From Bacteroidota bacterium (GTDB lineage: Bacteria; Bacteroidota; Bacteroidia; Chitinophagales; Saprospiraceae): a stretch of DNA of 21,146 nt. This document shows, piece after piece, positions 15,415 to 21,146 of the stretch. Each line of letters begins with the position of its first letter. Positions within the stretch are counted from its first letter, which is position 1. Location of the stretch: positions 1 through 21,146 of the forward strand of contig JAGWYI010000012.1 of the NCBI GenBank assembly GCA_018969455.1. Direction: 5' to 3'. Position numbers and translations under genes: made by a program. A model generated the notes under the pieces. That model was not told the origin of the DNA. It was given only the letters and a program-made list of their open reading frames with translations, and made no database searches.

Positions 15415-16347
15415 ATGTACCACGCACCCGTTTTACTTCATGCCTCTATTGAGATGCTGGGCATCCAGGCTGATGGAATTTATGCCGACGTTACCTTCGG
15501 GGGAGGCGGGCATGCCCGTGCGATATTGGAAGGACTCAATTCAAATGGAAAATTATTTGCATTTGACCAGGACCCTGATGCGGAAAAAAATGCGCAAGCG
15601 CCTGAATTTGCCAACAACCCCTCTTTTACCTTTATTGCCTCGAATTTTCGTCTGCTCAAGCGGCAACTCCGAAGTGAGGGCATTGAAGCGGGTTCAGTGG
15701 CTGGGATATTGGCCGATCTGGGGGTGAGTTCCTTTCAGCTCGATACAGCCGAACGCGGTTTCAGTTACCGCTTTGAAGGTCCGCTCGATATGCGGATGAA
15801 CAATCAGGATGGACCAACGGCTGCCGATGTACTCAACACCTATAGCGCCGAGGCCTTACAAAACATTCTGAGTGCATACGGAGAATTGCGCAATGCCCGC
15901 AGTTTTGCGCAGGCATGCGTTGAACTTCGGCAAACCAATCCGTTTAAGCACACCGAGGATTTGGTGGCGTTGTGTACCAAACTTTTTATTGGCGACCGCA
16001 TGCGTTATATGTCGCAGGTATTTCAGGCTTTGCGGATGGAAGTAAACGAAGAAATAGGCGCCTTGAAAGACTTTTTAAGCGATGCGCTTGAAATGTTGGC
16101 GCCGGGAGGGCGGCTTGTGGTGCTCACCTACCACTCCATTGAAGACCGAATGGTTAAAAATTTCATGAAAACGGGCAATATTCAAGGACAGCCCGAAAAA
16201 GATTTTTATGGAAATATTACCCGGCCATTCGATTTGGTTTTGAAAAAAGCAGGGGAAGCCACGGAGGCAGAAGTGAAAGGAAATTCGCGTGCACGCAGCG
16301 CGCGATTGCGTGTCGCCCAAAAAACAAAGGAAAAAAATGGCCAATAA
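15415..16347 (+). CDS. rsmH: 16S rRNA (cytosine(1402)-N4)-methyltransferase
   Basis: A 310-residue RsmH (formerly MraW), which uses S-adenosylmethionine to methylate N4 of C1402 in 16S rRNA at the ribosomal P site. The SAM-binding glycine loop DVTFGGGGHARAIL (25-38), DQDPDA (51-56), ADLGVSSFQLD (100-110) and the late LTYHSIEDR motif (237-245) are all present. The C-terminal RARSARLRVA segment is also present. Length is normal. The ATG at 15415 is preceded by AGGA, a rare visible ribosome binding site in this window. The gene follows mraZ and overlaps the start of ftsL by 11 bp, so the two are probably translationally coupled. Confidence 0.97.
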   Translation: MYHAPVLLHASIEMLGIQADGIYADVTFGGGGHARAILEGLNSNGKLFAFDQDPDAEKNAQAPEFANNPSFTFIASNFRLLKRQLRSEGIEAGSVAGILADLGVSSFQLDTAERGFSYRFEGPLDMRMNNQDGPTAADVLNTYSAEALQNILSAYGELRNARSFAQACVELRQTNPFKHTEDLVALCTKLFIGDRMRYMSQVFQALRMEVNEEIGALKDFLSDALEMLAPGGRLVVLTYHSIEDRMVKNFMKTGNIQGQPEKDFYGNITRPFDLVLKKAGEATEAEVKGNSRARSARLRVAQKTKEKNGQ

Positions 16348-16645
16348 ACTGTTGAATGCCTTGAATATAAGCCAGCGCACCACCGATCTGGTGTTTGGAA
16401 ACTTCACTTATGTGATGTTTTTGGGCTTTTTGGGCATCGTTTACATCGCCAATGCACATTATGCCGAAAAAGGGGTACGTCGCATTCAACGTTTGCAGAA
16501 GGAAATCAAAGAATTGAAATGGGAATATACCAGCATCAAAAGCGAAACCATGTATAAATCCATGCAATCCCAAATTGATGAAAGTTTGAGTCCGGTAGGA
16601 CTTGATCTGGAAAACAAAGGCCCAAAAATCATTGCCGACAAATAA
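16337..16645 (+). CDS. ftsL: FtsL-like cell division protein
   Basis: A 102-residue bitopic membrane protein in the classical ftsL position between rsmH and ftsI. It has a short cytoplasmic N-terminus, one membrane span (about 21-42, TYVMFLGFLGIVYIANA) and a periplasmic coiled coil (RRIQRLQKEIKELKWEYTSIKSETM). FtsL works with FtsB/DivIC and FtsQ to activate septal FtsWI. Primary sequence in this family is poorly conserved, so the call rests on topology and position. ATG 16337 is supported by AAAGG 7 nt upstream and by the very common overlap with the rsmH stop. A longer frame from 16289 would lie within rsmH and is rejected. Confidence 0.85.
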   Translation: MANKLLNALNISQRTTDLVFGNFTYVMFLGFLGIVYIANAHYAEKGVRRIQRLQKEIKELKWEYTSIKSETMYKSMQSQIDESLSPVGLDLENKGPKIIADK

Positions 16646-16677
16646 AATCAAAATTCAAACCATACAAACCGCTCCAC

Positions 16678-18852
16678 ATGTTGCTCAACATCAAAAACGA
16701 AGTGCTTGTCCGCCTGTACCTGGTCTCTGCCGGGGTGCTGCTGGCCTCCTTTGTTATTTGGGGCCGAATGTATCAGTTGGCCGTTGCGCAAGCCGAAAAA
16801 TGGGAAGCAAAAGCAGATAGTTTGTATATCAAATGGGTTGATGTACATGCCGACCGCGGAAATATTCTGGCCGACGACGGCAGTCTGCTTGCCACTTCAC
16901 TGCCATTTTTTGATGTTCATTTCGATGCCAAAGCGGAGGGTCTTACCGATGATGTGTTTGAAGCCAACATTGACAGCCTTGCCTTTTTGTTGTCTAATTA
17001 TGTAGATCAACAATATACTGCCGGTCAATACAAATTTTGGCTCGATTCCTTACGGCACTTGGATGCAGGTGTTCGCGGTATTCGATATGTGCCGATTGCC
17101 AAAGATGTTCCCTATAATAAAGCCATGCAAATCAAGAACTTTCCACTCTTCCGGCTTGGCAGGTACAAGGGCGGGTTGATCATTGAACAAAAACCCAAGC
17201 GGGAACGTCCTTTTAAAATGCTGGCCCAACGAACCATTGGTTATACCCGGGAAGGGGCGCTTCCGGTTGGACTGGAAGGCAGTTTCGATCATATTCTAGG
17301 CGGTTCACTGGGCCAACAATTGATGCTGAGGGTTCCCGGAGATGTATATATTCCGATCAATGACCTTGCCGAAATTGAACCCAAGGCAGGAAGTGATATT
17401 GTAACCACACTTGACATCAACATTCAGGATGTAGCCGAACAATCGGTTCTGAATGCCTGCCAAACACATAATGCCGACCACGGCTGTGCCATCGTGATGG
17501 AAGTTAAAACCGGCGCCATACGAGCCATGGCCAATGTAGGAAGAACGCCGGAAGGATGGTGGGAAACCTATAATTATGCCGTTGGCGAACGCGTAGAGCC
17601 TGGTTCCATGTTCAAACTGGCTTCTTTTATGGCCATGATGGAAGATGGATATTTGGACGGTTTTGAGGAAAAAGTGCCCGTTTATGGAGGAAAAGTGAAG
17701 ATTTATGACGAAGAACTCATTGACGCCGAACCTCATGGCATGGATACCATGACCATTGCACAGGTATTTGCCAAGTCTTCCAATGTAGGAACAGCAACTT
17801 TGGTGCAAAAATATTATGGCAAAGGCAAGGCTGCTGCTTTTGTAGACCGAATCCGCAATTTCGGGTTGGATTTGCCCACCAACATTGAATTGGGAGGAGA
17901 AGATCAGCCCGTTATTAAAACACCCGGTGATGAAAAAAATGGCTGGTCGGGCACTACCCTGCCCTGGATGAGCATTGGCTATGAGTTGCTTATCACGCCT
18001 TTACAATTGCTAACATTTTATAATGCAGTGGCCAATGATGGGCGCATGATGAAACCATACCTTGTGCAGCGGATTGAGCAATACGGCGAAGCAGAAAAAA
18101 CATTTAAACCTACCATCATCAAACGCAGCATCGCCTCTAAAAAAACCATCGAAAAGGCAAAGTTGCTGCTTCGAGAAGTGGTGGAACGCGGAACAGCAAG
18201 CAACATCCGCTCTTCCAATTATAGCATTGCCGGGAAAACCGGTACCGCGCAACTCAACTACCACAAGTTCAAAGCCCAGGCCGGCATTCGACACCAAGCC
18301 GGATTCTGCGGCTTTTTCCCAGCAGAAAACCCGGTTTACTCTTGCATTGTAGTGATTAGCGAACCTCAACAGGGCGGATACCATGGCGCTGAAGTTGCCG
18401 CCCCGGTATTCAAAGCAATCGCCGATAAATGTTATGCCATGAAGGCTTCCCTTCATGTACCCATTAATGCGGGCCCAGCACCCAAACCCAAAACCAATAC
18501 CTTGCCGGCCTATGATGCAGGCGATAAAAAAGAATTGCTGGCAGGCTTGTCCTGGCTCGGAATCTCTACCTTCCATGCACCCAAAAACAAGGAAAATGAG
18601 GAAGACGATTCAAAAACGCGCAACTGGAGCACTTTGCTCCCCCAAAACGACTCTCTGATGCTGTACGATCGGGCTGTAAGTGATAAAACCCTTCCCTCTG
18701 TTGTTGGAATGGGCTTGAAAGACGCTCTGTATATTGTTGAGAACCGAGGCTGCCGGGTACGCGTAGAGGGCGTTGGAAAAGTGCGGACGCAAAGTTTGGC
18801 CCCAGGAACCCGTTGCGGTAAAAACAGCATCTGTGTCCTTAAACTAGAATAA
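16678..18852 (+). CDS. ftsI: Penicillin-binding protein / septal peptidoglycan transpeptidase with PASTA domain
   Basis: A 724-residue class B penicillin-binding protein that cross-links septal peptidoglycan. A single N-terminal membrane span (about 9-31) precedes the PBP dimerisation domain (HADRGNILADDGSLLATS near 57-74). The transpeptidase domain follows, with S310-M-F-K313 (catalytic serine and lysine), S367-S-N369 and K520-T-G522. After a hydrophilic linker rich in Lys, Asp and Glu (about 600-670) comes one C-terminal PASTA domain (LPSVVGMGLKDALYIVENRG...). PASTA is absent from E. coli FtsI but usual in Bacteroidota and Gram-positive homologues. It starts 32 bp after ftsL and is followed by murE after a single base, so the genes are one operon. 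Confidence 0.95.
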   Translation: MLLNIKNEVLVRLYLVSAGVLLASFVIWGRMYQLAVAQAEKWEAKADSLYIKWVDVHADRGNILADDGSLLATSLPFFDVHFDAKAEGLTDDVFEANIDSLAFLLSNYVDQQYTAGQYKFWLDSLRHLDAGVRGIRYVPIAKDVPYNKAMQIKNFPLFRLGRYKGGLIIEQKPKRERPFKMLAQRTIGYTREGALPVGLEGSFDHILGGSLGQQLMLRVPGDVYIPINDLAEIEPKAGSDIVTTLDINIQDVAEQSVLNACQTHNADHGCAIVMEVKTGAIRAMANVGRTPEGWWETYNYAVGERVEPGSMFKLASFMAMMEDGYLDGFEEKVPVYGGKVKIYDEELIDAEPHGMDTMTIAQVFAKSSNVGTATLVQKYYGKGKAAAFVDRIRNFGLDLPTNIELGGEDQPVIKTPGDEKNGWSGTTLPWMSIGYELLITPLQLLTFYNAVANDGRMMKPYLVQRIEQYGEAEKTFKPTIIKRSIASKKTIEKAKLLLREVVERGTASNIRSSNYSIAGKTGTAQLNYHKFKAQAGIRHQAGFCGFFPAENPVYSCIVVISEPQQGGYHGAEVAAPVFKAIADKCYAMKASLHVPINAGPAPKPKTNTLPAYDAGDKKELLAGLSWLGISTFHAPKNKENEEDDSKTRNWSTLLPQNDSLMLYDRAVSDKTLPSVVGMGLKDALYIVENRGCRVRVEGVGKVRTQSLAPGTRCGKNSICVLKLE

Positions 18853-18853
18853 T

Positions 18854-20329
18854 ATGATGTCGAATACGCTACTAAACATTGTTTCTAACCTGAATTGGAC
18901 GGCAATTAACGCCTTCGATCCAGGAAACATACAGATTCGGGAAATCTGCGTGGATACCCGCATGCTGAAAGCAGGCGACATGTTTGTGGCTGTAAAAGGG
19001 GTTCATGTAGATGGGCATGAATTTGTCAATGCGGCCATCGAGAAAGGCGCTGCGGCCCTGGTACTTGAATATGTCCCTGAAAATGTGGATTTAAAAGGGA
19101 CGCCAACCCTGATTCTGAAAGACACTCAGGAGGCTTTGGGTTATCTGGCCGCCAATTTTTATGGCCATCCCTCCCAAAAACTAAAGGTCGTGGCCATTAC
19201 AGGTACCAACGGGAAAACAAGCACCACTACCCTGTTGTGGCAATTGTTTACCAAAATGGGCATGCCTGCTGGATTGATCGGAACTGTGGAAAACCGGGTG
19301 CGGGAACGAATTGCACCCGCCACCTTAACCACGCCCGATCCAATCACCTTGCAAAGGCTATTGCGCGAGATGCTTGACGACCAATGTGCATACGTATTTA
19401 TGGAGGCCAGCAGCCATGCCATCGATCAGGCACGCCTCAATGGCATCCAACTCTGCGGAGCAGTTTTTACCAATATCACACATGACCACCTCGATTACCA
19501 TAAAACATTTGCCCATTATCGGGATACCAAAAAACGTCTGTTCGATAATTTGCCGGCCAACGCATTCGCATTGACCAATACCGACGACAAAAACGGGGCT
19601 TTTATGATGCAAAACACCAAAGCCACCGTATATACTTACGGACTGAAAAAGCCAGCCGATTTTAAGTCTAAAATTATAGAAAACGCATTGAATGGCTTGC
19701 ATTTACACATAGACCAAACCGAACTTCATGCGCGGATGATTGGCGAATTCAATGCTTACAATCTCACCGCTGCATTTGCTGTAGCAAGGCTTTTGGGAGT
19801 CGAAAAAATGGAAGCACTCACCGCTCTAAGCAACCTGCCCGGTGCGGAAGGTCGGTTTGAATATGTAATTCATCCCAATGCCAGTGTGGTTGGCATTGTA
19901 GATTATGCCCACACACCCGATGCCCTGGAAAAAGTACTCGAAACCATCAGCCAGCTCAAAAAATCCAGTTCCAGGGTCATTACCGTGGTTGGATGTGGCG
20001 GAGATCGCGACAAAAGCAAACGCCCCATCATGGCCCAGGTAAGTGTACGATTTAGTGATATGGTTTTTTTCACCAGCGACAATCCACGCACAGAAGACCC
20101 CAACCAGATTTTGCGCGATATGGAAACCGGACTCGATGAGCAAACCCAAAAAAAGGTTGTAATCATTGAAAATAGAGCGCAAGCGATAAAGGCGGCTTGC
20201 AAAATGGCTCAAAACCAAGACATCGTGCTGGTGGCAGGGAAGGGACACGAGAAATACCAGGAAATAGGGGGCATAAAACACCCATTCGATGACAAAGCCA
20301 TTTTGATGCAAATGCTAGAAACAAAATAG
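18854..20329 (+). CDS. murE: UDP-N-acetylmuramoyl-tripeptide synthetase MurE (probably meso-diaminopimelate-adding)
   Basis: A 491-residue Mur ligase, which adds the third residue of the peptidoglycan stem peptide to UDP-MurNAc-L-Ala-D-Glu using ATP in the cytoplasm. The ATP loop TGTNGKTSTTT starts near 116, with K121 as the lysine. TTPDP, EASSHAID, HTPDALEKVL, GCGGDRDKSKRP and KGHEKYQ are family motifs. DNPR at 409-412 is the sequence typical of enzymes that add meso-diaminopimelate rather than lysine, in line with Gram-negative peptidoglycan. ATG 18854 and ATG 18857 are adjacent; either gives a normal N-terminus. The gene begins one base after the ftsI stop and is separated from mraY by 130 bp holding two hairpins. 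Confidence 0.96.
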   Translation: MMSNTLLNIVSNLNWTAINAFDPGNIQIREICVDTRMLKAGDMFVAVKGVHVDGHEFVNAAIEKGAAALVLEYVPENVDLKGTPTLILKDTQEALGYLAANFYGHPSQKLKVVAITGTNGKTSTTTLLWQLFTKMGMPAGLIGTVENRVRERIAPATLTTPDPITLQRLLREMLDDQCAYVFMEASSHAIDQARLNGIQLCGAVFTNITHDHLDYHKTFAHYRDTKKRLFDNLPANAFALTNTDDKNGAFMMQNTKATVYTYGLKKPADFKSKIIENALNGLHLHIDQTELHARMIGEFNAYNLTAAFAVARLLGVEKMEALTALSNLPGAEGRFEYVIHPNASVVGIVDYAHTPDALEKVLETISQLKKSSSRVITVVGCGGDRDKSKRPIMAQVSVRFSDMVFFTSDNPRTEDPNQILRDMETGLDEQTQKKVVIIENRAQAIKAACKMAQNQDIVLVAGKGHEKYQEIGGIKHPFDDKAILMQMLETK

Positions 20330-20348
20330 GCCACTGGCCTTCAAAGAC

Positions 20349-20370
20349 ATAATAGTGGAGGGACTATTAT
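20349..20370 (+). other. Hairpin 1 in the murE-mraY gap
   Basis: ATAATAGT (20349-20356) and ACTATTAT (20363-20370) form a perfect 8-bp stem around GGAGGG, followed by TTTG. The stem is AT-rich, so its stability as a terminator is doubtful, but it lies 20 bp after murE within an otherwise tightly packed operon. Confidence 0.55.
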
Positions 20371-20378
20371 TTTGAGCA

Positions 20379-20412
20379 GGTTGCGCGGGCGCTGAAAGAG
20401 TGCCCCGCAGCC
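20379..20412 (+). other. Hairpin 2 in the murE-mraY gap
   Basis: GGTTGCGCGGGC (20379-20390) pairs with GCCCCGCAGCC (20402-20412) as 11 bp with one bulged C and one G-U pair, around an 11-nt loop. It is GC-rich and stable but lacks a T-tract. It could act as an mRNA processing or stability element, or as a Rho-type attenuator. Confidence 0.5.
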
Positions 20413-20459
20413 AAACTTTAACCCAAAAAAACCAGGAAAACCATTGACAATCAAGCAAC

Positions 20460-21146
20460 ATGTTATACCACCTTTTCACTTATTTGCACAAACATTATGA
20501 CCTGCCAGGAGCGGGCTTGTTTCAGTTTATCTCCTTCCGGGCGGGCGTGGCCATGATCTTGTCCCTCATCATTTCTCTGGTCATTGGCAAATACATCATT
20601 CAATGGCTCCGTTCCTTGCAAATTGGTGAAACCGTGCGCGATTTGGGTTTGCAGGGAGAAAACTTGAAGGCTGGAACACCTACCATGGGCGGCATCATTA
20701 TTATCGCAGCCACGTTAATTCCCTGTTTGCTTTTGGCAAGGCTCGATAATGTGTACATCCTCCTCATGCTGTTCTCTACGGTTTGGATGGCAAGTATCGG
20801 ATTTGTGGATGATTACATCAAGGTATTTAAAAAGGACAAAAAGGGATTAAAAGGCATATTTAAAGTATTGGGGCAAATTGGTTTGGGGCTTATCGTTGGA
20901 ATTACCTTGCTCCAAAGCGATGAAGTGGTTGTTCGGCTCGATCCTGAAATTGCCCAGCAGCGCGGATATGAAGTAAAACGGCAGGTATTTGTAAAAGACC
21001 TTACGGAAGTAAATACCTACAAAGAGCTGGTACACGTAAAAGCGCCCATCACCAATGTTCCGTTTTTTAAAAACAACGAATTGGATTATTCAAAAATCCT
21101 GTGGTTTTTGGGCGACAAGGCAAAGGACTTGGTTTGGTTGGTATTT
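20460..21146 (+). CDS. mraY: Phospho-N-acetylmuramoyl-pentapeptide-transferase MraY (truncated by window end)
   Basis: The first 229 residues of MraY, the integral membrane enzyme that transfers phospho-MurNAc-pentapeptide to undecaprenyl phosphate to make lipid I. The frame is open from ATG 20460 to the last base, so the 3' end is outside the window. Visible are the N-terminal helix (ISFRAGVAMILSL), GTPTMGG (72-78), and the catalytic aspartates in VDDYIK (D117, D118) followed by the Lys-rich loop KKDKKGLKG. After about residue 150 comes a charged, non-membrane stretch of about 60 residues, an insertion that is common in Bacteroidota MraY and absent from the E. coli protein. It follows murE in the usual dcw order (murF or murD/ftsW expected next). 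No Shine-Dalgarno sequence is visible. Confidence 0.95.
   Translation, partial: MLYHLFTYLHKHYDLPGAGLFQFISFRAGVAMILSLIISLVIGKYIIQWLRSLQIGETVRDLGLQGENLKAGTPTMGGIIIIAATLIPCLLLARLDNVYILLMLFSTVWMASIGFVDDYIKVFKKDKKGLKGIFKVLGQIGLGLIVGITLLQSDEVVVRLDPEIAQQRGYEVKRQVFVKDLTEVNTYKELVHVKAPITNVPFFKNNELDYSKILWFLGDKAKDLVWLVF

Noticed and set aside
1..21146. CRISPR array, tRNA/rRNA gene, insertion sequence, prophage or toxin-antitoxin pair
   Set aside because: I looked on both strands and found no spaced direct repeats of CRISPR type, no transposase or integrase motifs, no tRNA cloverleaf that I could recognise, and no small toxin-antitoxin gene pair.

Overview
The window comes from a Bacteroidota chromosome, most likely from the Saprospiria (Haliscomenobacter/Lewinella-like). 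The signs are a C-terminal gliding-motility/type IX secretion sorting domain, a SusC/BtuB-type TonB receptor, promoters of the TAnnTTTG type, few Shine-Dalgarno sequences, and a Bacteroidota-style dcw cluster with a small coiled-coil FtsL and a PASTA-ended FtsI. Genus and species cannot be read from the sequence. I see no tRNA, rRNA, insertion sequence, prophage or CRISPR array. Base and codon usage look even throughout, so this reads as core chromosome.

Left part (1-4650): ilvE (branched-chain aminotransferase) has a near-ideal Bacteroidota promoter and a strong hairpin terminator. It converges on a minus-strand pair, surE (nucleotidase) and a small membrane protein. Divergent from surE is a secreted protein with three LysM domains, which ends at a hairpin shared with the next gene.

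Centre (4640-8350): a minus-strand TonB-dependent receptor lies directly behind a well-formed TPP (thiamine pyrophosphate) riboswitch, so it is probably an outer-membrane importer of thiamine or a precursor. The gene before the riboswitch, on the same strand, is a NadR-like P-loop kinase that may belong to the same vitamin pathway. Divergent from the kinase is a conserved-looking protein of unknown function.

Centre-right (8350-14150): a 1294-residue secreted surface protein (FG-GAP propeller, Ig-like and SprB-like repeats, type B sorting domain) converges on an OmpA-family protein with five thrombospondin type 3 calcium-binding repeats.

Right part (14150-21146): about 600 bp of AT-rich DNA leads into the division and cell-wall cluster mraZ-rsmH-ftsL-ftsI-murE-mraY; mraY runs off the end. 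The 600 bp region holds several clusters of GTGGN direct repeats with a 10-bp period, on both strands. They look like binding sites for MraZ, and one cluster sits on the predicted mraZ promoter. mraZ itself has a TTG start. Two tandem hairpins lie between murE and mraY.

Most of the window is ordinary housekeeping and envelope biology. The parts most worth a second look are the TPP riboswitch-receptor-kinase locus, the extended MraZ-box array facing an OmpA-family gene, and the murE-mraY hairpins.
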